The notes: generated by a model not told the origin, from the letters alone. 64,000 bases of DNA from Gilichinskyi gelida (GCA_038040385.1 JBBPII010000010.1:1-64000), one strand, 5' to 3'; shown: positions 16,442 through 27,920, counted from the first letter of the stretch. A program made the numbers and translations.

Positions 16442-17620
16442 TCAATAGCTCTTCGGTAATCCGAGCACCCGCTCGGCGACGATGTTCCGCTGGATCTCGC
16501 TGGTCCCCGCTTCGATGGTGTTGCCTCGGCTGCGCAGGTATCCGTACTGCCAGACGCCGTTGTCGAAGTCGATGAGCTGTCCGTATGGGCCAAGTATCTC
16601 CTGAGCGGTCTGCTGCGTCCTCTGATTCATTTCGCTCCAGTACAGCTTCTGGATCGATCCCTCCGCGCCCGGCACGCCGCTCTTGCTGAGCGACGTCAGG
16701 GCGCGATTGGTGTTGAGACGAAGGATCTCCAGCTCGAGATAGGCCTGCGCCAGCTTCTGCCGGACCATCGGATCGGCGCTGGCGGGGCGGCCGTTGCGGT
16801 CGATCAGACGCGATCGGGCGATGAGGGCGTTGAGATTGCGCTTGAAGATGACCTGGATCCCGGTGCCGAGGTTCGCCCGCTCGTTCATCAGCGCGGTCAT
16901 CGCCGTCGTCCAGCCGCTGTTGATCTGTCCCAGGACCTGCGAGACCGCGACGCGCACGTCGGAGAAGAACACCTCGTTGAAGCCGGCGTCGCCCGACATC
17001 TGGCGCAGCGGGCGGACGGAGATGCCGGGCGTGCGCATGTCGACCAGCAGGCAGGTGATCCCTTTGTGCTTCGGCGCCTCGAAGTCGGTGCGCACCAGCA
17101 GCAGGCAGTAGTCGGCCATCTGCGCGAAGCTGGTCCAGATCTTCTGGCCGTTGATGATGAAGTCGTCGCCATCGCGGATCGCTTTCGTTCCGAGGGAGGC
17201 GAGGTCGCTGCCGGCGTTCGGCTCGGAAAAGCCCTGGCACCAGATCTCGTCGCCGGCGAGGATCGGCGCCAGATAGCGCCCCTTCTGCCCTTCGCTCCCC
17301 ATGGCGATGATCGTCGGCCCGACCAGCGACAGACCGATGGTGCCGATGAGATGCGGCGCGTCGGCCAGCGCGAGATCCTCCTGGAAGAGAGCCTGTTGCA
17401 TGAGCGTCGCGCCACGGCCGCCGAACTTCTTCGGCCAGGCGATTCCCGCCCATCCTCCCTCGAAGAGCGTGCGCTGCCAGCGGCGGAGGTAGTCGACGTA
17501 TTCGTTCCGGCTCTCGGAGTTCAGACCCCCGCCGGTCCATGGCGCCGGCACGTTCGCCTTCAGCCAGCCGCGGAACTCGTCGCGGAACTCCTGTTCAGCC
17601 GGCGTGAGATTCAAGTCCAT
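16442..17620 (-). CDS. acyl-CoA dehydrogenase
   Basis: 392 residues. WCQGFSEPNAGSDLASL and INGQKIWTSFAQMAD form the FAD/substrate middle domain, SGDAGFNEVFFSDVRV follows, and RGNTIEAGTSEIQRNIVAERVLGLP is the C-terminal block with GTSE. It resembles the FadE family used for long or branched (including steroid side-chain) acyl-CoAs and pairs with the dehydrogenase encoded 1 nt downstream, suggesting a heteromer. ATG 17620 lies inside the end of the Fe-S oxidoreductase gene, a 26-bp overlap. It transfers electrons to ETF. Confidence 0.94.
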   Translation of the reverse strand: MDLNLTPAEQEFRDEFRGWLKANVPAPWTGGGLNSESRNEYVDYLRRWQRTLFEGGWAGIAWPKKFGGRGATLMQQALFQEDLALADAPHLIGTIGLSLVGPTIIAMGSEGQKGRYLAPILAGDEIWCQGFSEPNAGSDLASLGTKAIRDGDDFIINGQKIWTSFAQMADYCLLLVRTDFEAPKHKGITCLLVDMRTPGISVRPLRQMSGDAGFNEVFFSDVRVAVSQVLGQINSGWTTAMTALMNERANLGTGIQVIFKRNLNALIARSRLIDRNGRPASADPMVRQKLAQAYLELEILRLNTNRALTSLSKSGVPGAEGSIQKLYWSEMNQRTQQTAQEILGPYGQLIDFDNGVWQYGYLRSRGNTIEAGTSEIQRNIVAERVLGLPKSY

Positions 17621-19550
17621 CGAGCAACACCTCCGCGATATCCATCACGCGCATCTCGCGCGCGCCTTTTCGAGCGTTGATGCCATCCTGCATCATGGTC
17701 ATGCAGAATGGGCAACTGACCGCGAGCACGTCGGCGCCGGTCTCCAGCGCTTCCCGCGCCCGCTCCTGATTGACGCGCTTGTCCGGCGGCTCCTCGACGA
17801 AGCTCATCCCTCCCCCGCCGCCGCAGCAGAAACTCTGATTGCGGTTGCGCGGCAACTCCACCGGCGGCGCGCCGAGAATGCGGCGCGGCGCGTCGTAGAC
17901 GCCGTTCTGGCGGCCGAGGTAGCAGGCGTCGTGGAAGGCAACGCTTTGCGTCGTCTCTTTGGGGACCTCGAGCTTTCCGCGGTCGACGAGGTCCGCGAGG
18001 AACTCGCTGTGGTGGTAGACCTCGAACCTGCCGCCGTACTGCGGATACTCGTTCTTGAAGGTGTTGAAGCAGTGCGGACACGGCGTGATGACTTTGCGCA
18101 CCTGGTACTTGGTCAGGTTCGCCACATTCTCCTTCGCCAGCGTCTCGAACAGGAACTCGTTGCCGATGCGGCGGGCGGGATCGCCGGAGCACTTCTCTTC
18201 GCGTCCCATGATCGCGAACTTGACGCCGGCCCTGGTCAGCAACTGCGCGATGGCCCGGATCACCCGCTGATTCCGCTCGATCAGCGCGCCGCCGCACCCC
18301 ACCCACAACAGCACCTCGGCGTCGCGGGCCTCGCTGACGTGCTTCACGTCGAGACCTTCCGCCCAGTCGAGCCGCGTGGCTGTGGTGCCGGCGAACGGAT
18401 GCCCGCGCTTTTCCATTGACAGGATGGCGGCCTGCATCGACTCGGGGTACTTCGCCTCTTCCATGACCAGATGCCGCCGCATGTCGACGATCTTCGGCAG
18501 TTGCTCGATGAAGACCGGGCAGGCTTCGACGCACGCCGCGCAGGTGGTGCACTCCCACAGCGCCTCCGGGGCGGTGGCCGGGACGGCGCCGATGATCGGC
18601 GCGGCGCCGCCAGGGAGATCGCGCAACTGAAGGATGATGTCGCGCGGTGAGAGCGTCTTGCCGACGGCGTGCGCCGGACAGACCGCCGTGCAGCGGCCGC
18701 ACTCGGTGCAGGCGTCGAGGTCGAGCAGGTCCTTCCAGGTGAAGGCGTTGAGCGCGTTCACCCCCAGCGGCTCCGCCGATTCGAAATCGATCGTCTTCAG
18801 CGATCCGCCGATCGGATCGAGGTTCGCCGTGTAGATGTTCAGCGGCGCGGTGAGGACGTGCATCATCTTCGTGTACGGGATCCACGCCAGGAAGGCGAAG
18901 CTGACCGCGAGGTGCAACCACCAGGTGGTGCGGTGCGCGGCCTCCAGCGCGGCGATGCTCATCAGCGGGCGCGAGAGCCGCGCGACGAAGTTTCCAAACG
19001 GCGACCACGAGGCCCACGCGTCGCCCGTCGCCGCGATCCGCCATCCTTCGACCAGGAATCCGGTCACAGCGATGGTGAAGATGGCGGCGAGGATCCATCC
19101 CGCCTCGTCGGTGTAGACCAGCTTCGCCGGCCGCGCGCCGTAGCGGCGGATGGCGGCCATGAGGATGCCGATGACCACCAGCGCGCCGAAGAGGTCGACG
19201 ATGAACGACTGGAAGTAGAGATAGAACCAGCCGCGCAGAATGGTCGTGCCGAAGTCGGCGTCGAGGCCGACCAGAATGGTGGCGACGGTCAGCACGATGA
19301 AGCCGTAAGTCAGGAAGCGATGGAACCAGAACGCCGTTCGCCGCTGCGCGAGGGCTTGATCGAACACCAGCCGAAGGCGTCGCGCGGGCTGATCGAAGCG
19401 CGCCAGCGGCCTGCCGCGCCGCCAGCGCTGGAAGTGCCGGTAGACGCCGTAGCCGCCGATTCCGATGACCGGCACGAGCAGCGCGTACATGGCCCAGACG
19501 TGCGCGATGTTCCAGTAGATCGTCCGCGTTGCGGCGTGCGCGCTGCTCAT
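17595..19550 (-). CDS. membrane Fe-S oxidoreductase linked to ETF (EtfAB:quinone oxidoreductase type)
   Basis: 651 residues. About six transmembrane helices in the first 280 residues form a heme-b type (nitrate-reductase-gamma-like) membrane domain. Then come two 4Fe-4S ferredoxin motifs, CTECGRCTAVCPA and CTTCAACVEACPV, and a heterodisulfide-reductase-like C-terminal part with CPHC and CCGGGGGM. Proteins of this architecture next to etfBA take electrons from ETF and reduce menaquinone or ubiquinone, replacing ETF-QO. ATG 19550 overlaps the etfA stop by 4 bp. This gene connects the dehydrogenases of the block to the respiratory chain. Confidence 0.92.
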   Translation of the reverse strand: MSSAHAATRTIYWNIAHVWAMYALLVPVIGIGGYGVYRHFQRWRRGRPLARFDQPARRLRLVFDQALAQRRTAFWFHRFLTYGFIVLTVATILVGLDADFGTTILRGWFYLYFQSFIVDLFGALVVIGILMAAIRRYGARPAKLVYTDEAGWILAAIFTIAVTGFLVEGWRIAATGDAWASWSPFGNFVARLSRPLMSIAALEAAHRTTWWLHLAVSFAFLAWIPYTKMMHVLTAPLNIYTANLDPIGGSLKTIDFESAEPLGVNALNAFTWKDLLDLDACTECGRCTAVCPAHAVGKTLSPRDIILQLRDLPGGAAPIIGAVPATAPEALWECTTCAACVEACPVFIEQLPKIVDMRRHLVMEEAKYPESMQAAILSMEKRGHPFAGTTATRLDWAEGLDVKHVSEARDAEVLLWVGCGGALIERNQRVIRAIAQLLTRAGVKFAIMGREEKCSGDPARRIGNEFLFETLAKENVANLTKYQVRKVITPCPHCFNTFKNEYPQYGGRFEVYHHSEFLADLVDRGKLEVPKETTQSVAFHDACYLGRQNGVYDAPRRILGAPPVELPRNRNQSFCCGGGGGMSFVEEPPDKRVNQERAREALETGADVLAVSCPFCMTMMQDGINARKGAREMRVMDIAEVLLDGLESHAG

Positions 19551-20434
19551 CGCTGGAGCTCCGACAACTTCTGCCGCAGCAGCGGGACGACCTTGCGGTA
19601 GTCCTCGACGATGCCGAAGCGGCAGTGCTTGAAGATCGGCGCGTCGCGGTCGATGTTGATGGCAGCGATCTGCTTCGCCTCCGAGATCCCCGCCATGTGC
19701 TGGCTGGCGCCGGTGATGCCGATGGCCAGGTAGAGATCGGGCGCCACCTTCTTGCCCGTCTGCCCGACCTGCCAGGTGGGCGGCACCCAGCCGGCGTCGC
19801 ACGCCGCGCGCGAGGCCGCCATCTGCGCGCCGAGGAGCTGCGCCAGCGGCTGGAGCTCCTGCGCGAATCCCTCGGGGCCGCCGATGCCACGTCCGCCGGA
19901 GACGATGACGCGCGCGTCCTCGAGCCGGGCCTCGCTCTGCGATGCCGTTCGCTCTACGATGCGGGTTTTGGGAGCGCCGGCGTCCTCGCCGGCTGGCTCG
20001 GCGGCGTCTCGCCGCCGGGACGGCGGCGGGCCAGCCGGCGGGACGCCGGCGTTCCCCGGCGCGAAGGAGCGCGCGCGCAGCCACGCCACTCCCGGCGTCC
20101 GTTTGAGCGCGATCACCGCCTCCGCCTTGCCGCCGTAGACCTGACGCGTCACGCGCAGCCGGCCGTCGACGAACTGCACGTCGATTCCGTCACCGACGCA
20201 GCTCCCGCCGAGCCGATGCGCGAGTCGCGGAGCCACTTCCTGGCTGTAGGTATCATTCGAGAAGAGAATTGCGCGCGCGCCTTTGCACTCCTCCGCAAGC
20301 GCTGTAAGACACTCCTCGGGCTGATACTCTTCGACACGGATCGCGCGAACGGTGCCGCCGAGGCGCTGCGCGGCGCCGGCAAGCCCCTCCGCGGCGCGGT
20401 CATTGCCGAACAGCACGATCACCACATCATTCAT
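19547..20434 (-). CDS. etfA: electron transfer flavoprotein alpha subunit, with in-frame repeat insertion
   Basis: 295 residues. The C-terminal FAD domain is clear: VIVSGGRGIGG, GWVPPTWQVGQTGKKVAPDLYLAIGITGASQH and INIDRDAPIFKHCRFGIVEDY. The N-terminal domain is normal up to about residue 126. Residues 127-155, rich in Pro, Ala, Gly and Arg, are encoded by an R1 hairpin repeat (19971-20056) placed between the end of the N-terminal domain (RARSFAPGN) and the strand leading to the FAD domain. All FAD-contact motifs are intact, so a solvent loop extension is likely. ATG 20434 overlaps the etfB stop by 4 bp. ETF carries electrons from acyl-CoA dehydrogenases to the Fe-S membrane protein. Confidence 0.95.
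   Translation of the reverse strand: MNDVVIVLFGNDRAAEGLAGAAQRLGGTVRAIRVEEYQPEECLTALAEECKGARAILFSNDTYSQEVAPRLAHRLGGSCVGDGIDVQFVDGRLRVTRQVYGGKAEAVIALKRTPGVAWLRARSFAPGNAGVPPAGPPPSRRRDAAEPAGEDAGAPKTRIVERTASQSEARLEDARVIVSGGRGIGGPEGFAQELQPLAQLLGAQMAASRAACDAGWVPPTWQVGQTGKKVAPDLYLAIGITGASQHMAGISEAKQIAAINIDRDAPIFKHCRFGIVEDYRKVVPLLRQKLSELQR
19971..20056. repeat. R1 hairpin repeat inside etfA
   Basis: About 86 bp beginning GGAGCGCCGGCGTCC and ending GGACGCCGGCGTTCCC. Outer arms pair almost perfectly and enclose further GCCGGCTGG/CCAGCCGGC and GGCGGC/GCCGCC pairs. The etfA reading frame passes straight through it. Confidence 0.92.
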
Positions 20435-21168
20435 GCGCCCGCCGTGACCTCCAAAAGCCGCTGCGCCAGCTCTTCGACGGTCAGGAACTCGCACGCGGTC
20501 TCTTTTGTCGGAATCGACATCTCGATCACTTCGTACCAGCGGTTGCTGACGTCGACGCCGAGGTCCGCGAGGGTGAATGTCGTCAGCGGCTGGCGGTGCG
20601 CGGCCATCACATCGCGCACCTTAGGGATGCGCGGCACGTTGTGCTCGTCGTTGGTGATGGTCAGCACCACCGGCGTCGACGCTTCGATCACCTCGAAGCC
20701 CGACTCCGTCTGCCGCCGCAGGCGAACGCCACCCTCGCGTCCCTCGATCGAGTCGACGAACGACACGCACGGCAGGCCCAGCTCCTCGGCCAGGAGGCTG
20801 CCGGTCTGCCCGGCGCCCCAGTCGCCCGACTCGCGGCCGGTGAGGATCAAGTCGAAGCCGCCCAATTTCCGTACCGCCGCCGCCAGCACCTGCGCGACCG
20901 CGAGGGGATCGGGATTCGGATTCGTGTCGTTGATCACCAGCGCCGCGGCGTCCGCCTTCATCGCCAGCGCCTTGCGCAGCGTGTCCTCCGCACTGGGCGC
21001 GCCGAACGACAGCACGGTGATTTTTCCGCCGAACTGCAGCGCCGTCTCCAGCGCGTTCTCGCCGAAGATGTCGCTGACCAGATTGGCCGAGCCGATGTCG
21101 GCGATGCGGAAATCGCGCGCCGGGATCTCCGGATCGGGAATCTGTTTCAGGCAGACCAGGATGTTCAT
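20431..21168 (-). CDS. etfB: electron transfer flavoprotein beta subunit
   Basis: 245 residues, normal family length. It starts MNILVCLKQIPDPE, has the AMP-binding NPDPLAVAQVL region, LTGRESGDWGAGQTG, and the recognition-loop region VVLTITNDEHNVPRIPK. It dimerises with EtfA. ATG 21168 overlaps the tetR stop by 4 bp, so the regulator and ETF are co-transcribed. The pair serves at least four acyl-CoA dehydrogenases encoded nearby. Confidence 0.96.
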   Translation of the reverse strand: MNILVCLKQIPDPEIPARDFRIADIGSANLVSDIFGENALETALQFGGKITVLSFGAPSAEDTLRKALAMKADAAALVINDTNPNPDPLAVAQVLAAAVRKLGGFDLILTGRESGDWGAGQTGSLLAEELGLPCVSFVDSIEGREGGVRLRRQTESGFEVIEASTPVVLTITNDEHNVPRIPKVRDVMAAHRQPLTTFTLADLGVDVSNRWYEVIEMSIPTKETACEFLTVEELAQRLLEVTAGA

Positions 21169-21791
21169 ATCGCTCGCAGTCCGCGCCGGCCGGGCCGCGT
21201 CAGTCCGTTGAAAGCGATGTCGACGATCTGGTCGGCGATCTTTTTCTCGTCGAGCGTTCCGTCCGGCTGCACCCAGCGCGACAGCCAGTTGATGGTGCCG
21301 AGGATGCCGAAGGCGGCGACCGTGACGTTGACGTCGCGGAGCTTCCCGGCGGCTTTCAGTTCCTGCAGCGTGGCGCGCAGATAGTCGAAATAGGCGCGCT
21401 TGCGCTGCGTGATGTGGCGGTTCTGGGCCGGCGTGAGAGCGCGCGCTTCATCCACCAGGATGGTCACCGCGCCGTTGCCACGGGTAACGATCCGCGCGTG
21501 CGTGCCGATCATGAAGCGCAGCCGTTCCTCCGGGTCGGCCATCTTCTTCGCCGGCTGCGCCACCTCGCGCTCCAACTCATCGAGACCGTACTGCATGATG
21601 TCGAAGAGCAGTTGGGTCTTGCCGTGGATGTAGTGGTAGAGGCCCGCCTTGGTGATGCCGAGGGCGTTGGCGATGTCGCTGACGGAGGTGGCGTCGTAGC
21701 CCTTCTGCAGGATGATCGCCGCCGCGGTGCGATACACCTCGGACGCTCGTCCATCACTCGGCAGCGGAGTTCGCTCGCGTTTGATCGACAT
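21165..21791 (-). CDS. TetR-family regulator of the acyl-CoA degradation block
   Basis: 208 residues. The N-terminal helix-turn-helix is clear (ATSVSDIANALGITKAGLYHYI, residues 34-55), and the C-terminal domain resembles the acyl-CoA-responsive TetR_C group found beside fatty-acid genes (PsrA/FadR-like; KstR2-like in other phyla). It is the first gene of the minus-strand operon and divergent from another acyl-CoA dehydrogenase, with a palindromic site between them. It probably represses both transcripts, released by long-chain acyl-CoA. Ligand identity is inferred from context. Confidence 0.92.
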   Translation of the reverse strand: MSIKRERTPLPSDGRASEVYRTAAAIILQKGYDATSVSDIANALGITKAGLYHYIHGKTQLLFDIMQYGLDELEREVAQPAKKMADPEERLRFMIGTHARIVTRGNGAVTILVDEARALTPAQNRHITQRKRAYFDYLRATLQELKAAGKLRDVNVTVAAFGILGTINWLSRWVQPDGTLDEKKIADQIVDIAFNGLTRPGRRGLRAI

Positions 21792-21802
21792 TGGACTATG
21801 CT

Positions 21803-21820
21803 ACCTACCGGTCGGTAGGT
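21803..21820. promoter_or_regulatory. TetR operator (palindrome) between divergent genes
   Basis: ACCTACCG-GT-CGGTAGGT is a perfect 8-bp inverted repeat with a 2-nt centre. It lies 12 bp from the tetR start and 8 bp from the divergent acyl-CoA dehydrogenase start, where a bound repressor would block both. Size and spacing fit TetR-family operators, and the TACCG half-sites resemble those of fatty-acid TetR regulators. Confidence 0.85.
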
Positions 21821-21827
21821 GCAGCAT

Positions 21828-23375
<1,548 letters not shown>

Positions 23376-23384
23376 GGAGAGTTA

Positions 23385-23942
23385 ATGGCCGAAGTCAAAG
23401 GAGTCATCCTCAACGCGCAGTCGCTCTTCCTGAAAACCTGCTACAGCGATGCGGAGTTGCAGCAGGCCGCGGCAACGCTCGCGCCGGAAGACGCGGCGCT
23501 GCTCAAGCCACGCTACCTCGACGCGGGGTGGTATCCGTACCAGTCGCTGGTGGCGCTGCGCCGGCTCATGCGCGCGCTGCCGCAGCGGCCGGGGAGCGGG
23601 CCGGCGGATGTCGGCGCGTTCATCGCCGAGCATGCGTACACCGGCGTCTACCAAGGCCTGCTGGCGAAGGACCCGGCGAAGCTGGTCGGGAACATGGCGT
23701 GGCTGCACAACCTCGTCTACCGCGACATGAACGCGCTCGACGCGCGCATCACCGGCGACGGCTCGTGCGCGATGGTCTACCGGTACGAGAGCGGCGCGCG
23801 GCCGACGCGCGCGGTGTGTCAGAGCATGATCGGCTTCTGGGGGAAGGTGTTGGAGCTGGCAACCGGCGCGAAGGCGTCGGGCGCGCATCCGGCGTGCGTC
23901 TGCGAGGGCGCCGAGCGCTGCGAGTTCACCTTCGCCTGGTGA
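23385..23942 (+). CDS. uncharacterised protein, TIGR02265/V4R-like
   Basis: 185 residues, with GAGGAG 5 nt before the ATG and 9 nt after the dehydrogenase stop, so probably co-transcribed with it. The protein is a single alpha/beta domain. It starts VKGVILNAQSLFL, has RYLDAGWYPY in the middle and ends CVCEGAERCEFTFAW. The terminal C-x-C-x(5)-C pattern with a following beta-strand recalls the 4-vinyl-reductase (V4R)/heme-NO-binding-like fold and the myxobacterial TIGR02265 (DUF2378) proteins. This assignment rests on pattern memory only. It might sense a small hydrophobic ligand. No enzymatic motif is seen. Confidence 0.75.
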   Translation: MAEVKGVILNAQSLFLKTCYSDAELQQAAATLAPEDAALLKPRYLDAGWYPYQSLVALRRLMRALPQRPGSGPADVGAFIAEHAYTGVYQGLLAKDPAKLVGNMAWLHNLVYRDMNALDARITGDGSCAMVYRYESGARPTRAVCQSMIGFWGKVLELATGAKASGAHPACVCEGAERCEFTFAW

Positions 23943-23945
23943 CGC

Positions 23946-25039
23946 TCAGAAGACCACCAGCCCGCGCGCGTTGACGCCGGCGTCCATGTCGGCGAAGGCC
24001 TGGTTGACCTCCTCGAGCGGATAGGTGCGCGTCAACAGTTCGTCCAGCTTCAGCTTGCCCTGGCGATAGAGCGAAAGAAGCCGCGGCGCGTCGCGGTGGA
24101 CATCCGCACCGCCGTACCAGCAGCCGACCAGCCGCTTCTCGGTGATGGGGATGAAGAAGACGTTGAGGCTCACCGATTCCTTGCGCGAGCCGATTCCGAT
24201 GACCACGCAGGTCCCGCCCTTTCGCAGCGACGCATACGCCTGCTCGATCGACTCCTTCCGCCCGATGGCTTCGAACGCGTAATCGACGCCGCGCCCGCCG
24301 GTCAGCTCGCGAATCATCGCCACGGCGTCCTGCGAGGTGGCGTCGATGCCGTCGGTCGCGCCGAAGGTCGCCGCCAGCGCGAGCTTTCGCGCGTTCACGT
24401 CGATCGCGATGATGCGCTCCGCTCCGGCGATCACCGCGCCTTGAATGACGTTCAGCCCCACCCCGCCCGCCCCAAACACGGCGACGCTGCTCCCCGGCCG
24501 CACCGCGGCGGTGTTGAGCACCGCGCCGACGCCGGTCATCACCGAGCAGCCGATCAGCGCAGCCTTGTCCAGCGGCGTGTCATCGGGCAGCTTCACGCAC
24601 GCATTCGCCGGCGCGACCACCTCCTCGGCCAGCGCGCCGAGGCCGCAGAAGGCCTGCAGGTCGGCGCCGTCGCGATGCACGCGCGTCGTGCCGTCGGGCT
24701 GCCGGTGCATGATGTTGATCTGCGAACCGACGTCGCACAATTGCGGGCTTCCGCCGCGGCAGTAGAAACAGCGGCCGCACGGCGTGACCCATGACAGCAC
24801 GACGCGATCGCCCTCCCGGACGTGCGTCACGCCCGCGCCGACGCCGGCCACGATGCCCGCGCCTTCGTGGCCGAGGACGCAGGGCAGCTTCGCCGGCATG
24901 ATGCCGCTGATGACGGAGCGGTCGGAGTGGCAGACGCCGCTGGCCGCCATGCGCACCAGCACCTCGCCGTCCTTCGGCGCATCGAGGACGACGTCCTCGA
25001 CGCGAACCGGCTCGTTGTTCGCGTAGCAGATCGCGGCTT

Positions 25040-25043
<4 letters not shown>
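23946..25043 (-). CDS. zinc-dependent alcohol dehydrogenase
   Basis: 365 residues of the class III/mycothiol-type MDR group. SGVCHSD and GHEGAG carry the catalytic-zinc ligands, CGRCFYCRGGSPQLC the structural-zinc cysteines, GAGGVGLNVIQGA the NAD site, and IAIDVNARK the acidic residue favouring NAD. It oxidises primary or aldehyde-adduct alcohols. ATG 25043 overlaps the MFS transporter stop by 4 bp, so the transporter is upstream in the same operon and may supply its substrate. It converges on the preceding plus-strand gene with only 3 nt between stops. Confidence 0.93.
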
Positions 25044-26323
<1,280 letters not shown>

Positions 26324-26344
26324 GGCGCGCAAGGCTATCATTCG

Positions 26345-26422
26345 AGTTGCCAGTTGCCTGTTGCCTGTTGCCGGTTGCACGTTGCTCGGGCCACCGGCAA
26401 CTGGGAACTAACACCGGCAACC
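26345..26422. repeat. R2 repeat upstream of the MFS gene
   Basis: Tandem GTTGCC(A/T)GTTGCC units followed by inverted CCACCGGCAACTGGGAACT. It is a degenerate R2 element immediately 5' of the transporter start. A shorter related copy precedes the duplicated MFS fragment at 31499. Confidence 0.75.
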
Positions 26423-26470
26423 AAGGCGCGCACGAAGACGGCACCGGTTTTCACGGAGGAAGACCTCCGA

Positions 26471-26686
26471 CCCATCGCACTCCCATCGCTATACCTCGTA
26501 TGCGAGTGTAAGTTCCCGAAGAACACCTGCACCGCGGCGGGTAGAACGGTCGGGGAACGACCGGCGTTGGCGGCTCGACCTCCACCGCCCATCAGGATGC
26601 AGGATGACCGTGACACCATCCTCGCGCACCGCGCGCTGCTGCGCACTCGCGCTCGCGAGCACCAAGAACGCGATGATGAGGCTCAT
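26471..26686 (-). pseudogene. remnant of a secreted PHP-domain phosphoesterase
   Basis: From ATG 26686 the first frame gives a signal peptide (MSLIIAFLVLASASAQQ) and AVREDGVTVILHPDGRW. About 40 codons later a different frame carries VFFGNLHSHTRYSDGS, the hallmark N-terminus of PHP/DUF3604 metallophosphoesterases, with two metal His residues. After that the family sequence stops and R2 repeat begins at 26422. At least one frameshift and loss of the 3' end are needed to explain this, so it is a fossil. The exact break points are uncertain. Confidence 0.65.
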
Positions 26687-26870
26687 GAAACGAAGTCTGT
26701 AACCAAACGAGTTGCGGTCGCTCATGCGGTCTGATGAGCGGGTTCCCTATCCCCTCCACCGATCTCGGTCCTCGCATCGAGGAGACAAACGAGTGATCGC
26801 AATTTCACCGCGTGAAGGGGCGCGCGGATTCCGTGGTTCGCTCCGTCGTGTTGCCGGTCGTGACGAGGCT

Positions 26871-27908
26871 TCACAATAGCGGGATGGGGACTGTGCTCGT
26901 ACTGGTGAACTTGCTCACGGCGGCCTCGGCACGGTTCCGGACAAACTCCTCGACCGTGATGCTCCGCGGCGCACTCTTACGAATCCAATAAAGCTTGAAG
27001 CTGTTCACCGGACTTTTGTGTTGGGTGGCGGTCCCGGCGCAACTCAGCCACGGCGCTGCGGTCGCAGGATCCGGGTAGAGGTAGGGGAAGTGCTGGTGGC
27101 CGCACACGACGAGGTGCGTGTGCAGTTGCTCGTGAAAGAGGGCGGTGACGTCTGGCGCATCCTGCAGCCGAAGGAGTCGCTGCTCGACACCACTGGGAAG
27201 ATCATCGGGGATTGCCGGATGGTGATGGAGGACGCCGATGCGAATCGCCGCATCCAATTCGAATCCTGGTGGGACTGGGATGTTGCCCGCCATGAGTTGG
27301 TTATGCATCGCAAGCACGTTCCCGATCTGCGCCCTCCCTACCCGGCCGCGGCCGAGGGCATTGCGGATGTTCCAGGCGTTCAGTCCGCCGGCGACGAGTT
27401 CATTGGAGTCGAGCAGGTAGAAGACGAAGCTGACGCCATTCACGACCAGCGGCTTCACTTGTGGCTGCATGCCGAAGTAGTCGCGGAAGAGCTGGCGGCG
27501 GTCGAAATGCTGCCGCCAGCGCGTGAGGCGGCGCAGTATGCCGCTGAAGCGTAACCACGCATCGTGGTTGCCCGGCACCACGAAGACCCGGTCTTGGAGG
27601 TGGAATTCATCGTGAAGGCCCAAGCCGACTCTCTTGTTTTCGGAAATCCATACCTTGCCAAAAAGGTACGTGGTGAGGAGTTCATACGCGGGCGGTTCTG
27701 CCGCCGTCGTCAGGTCGCCGGTGATGACGACGATGACGCGATCGCGATACTCGCGCAGGAGCTGCACGATGATGCTCTCCATTTCCTGCAGGACGAGAAA
27801 GTCATGAGTTTTGGCGACTTGGCTCCATTCGCCGATGTTGTCGACGTTTTGCAGGTACCCCGAGAAGTGGAGGTCTGAGAGGTGGATGATCAGCGCGTCT
27901 GCATTCAT
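26871..27908 (-). CDS. calcineurin-like metallophosphoesterase
   Basis: 345 residues. The five metallophosphoesterase motifs are present in order: IHLSDLHF (residues 8-15), VVITGDLT, VVPGNHD near residue 113, GVLHHHPA, and CGHQHFPY. The binuclear metal centre is therefore complete, and hydrolysis of a phosphomonoester or diester is expected. The protein has no signal peptide. G+C is visibly lower than in the flanking core genes, and it begins an accessory stretch. It starts 12 nt after the 27921-28328 gene, so the two are likely co-transcribed. Substrate unknown; nucleotide or cyclic nucleotide hydrolysis are possibilities. Confidence 0.9.
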   Translation of the reverse strand: MNADALIIHLSDLHFSGYLQNVDNIGEWSQVAKTHDFLVLQEMESIIVQLLREYRDRVIVVITGDLTTAAEPPAYELLTTYLFGKVWISENKRVGLGLHDEFHLQDRVFVVPGNHDAWLRFSGILRRLTRWRQHFDRRQLFRDYFGMQPQVKPLVVNGVSFVFYLLDSNELVAGGLNAWNIRNALGRGRVGRAQIGNVLAMHNQLMAGNIPVPPGFELDAAIRIGVLHHHPAIPDDLPSGVEQRLLRLQDAPDVTALFHEQLHTHLVVCGHQHFPYLYPDPATAAPWLSCAGTATQHKSPVNSFKLYWIRKSAPRSITVEEFVRNRAEAAVSKFTSTSTVPIPLL

Positions 27909-27920
27909 CAGGGGACGAGC

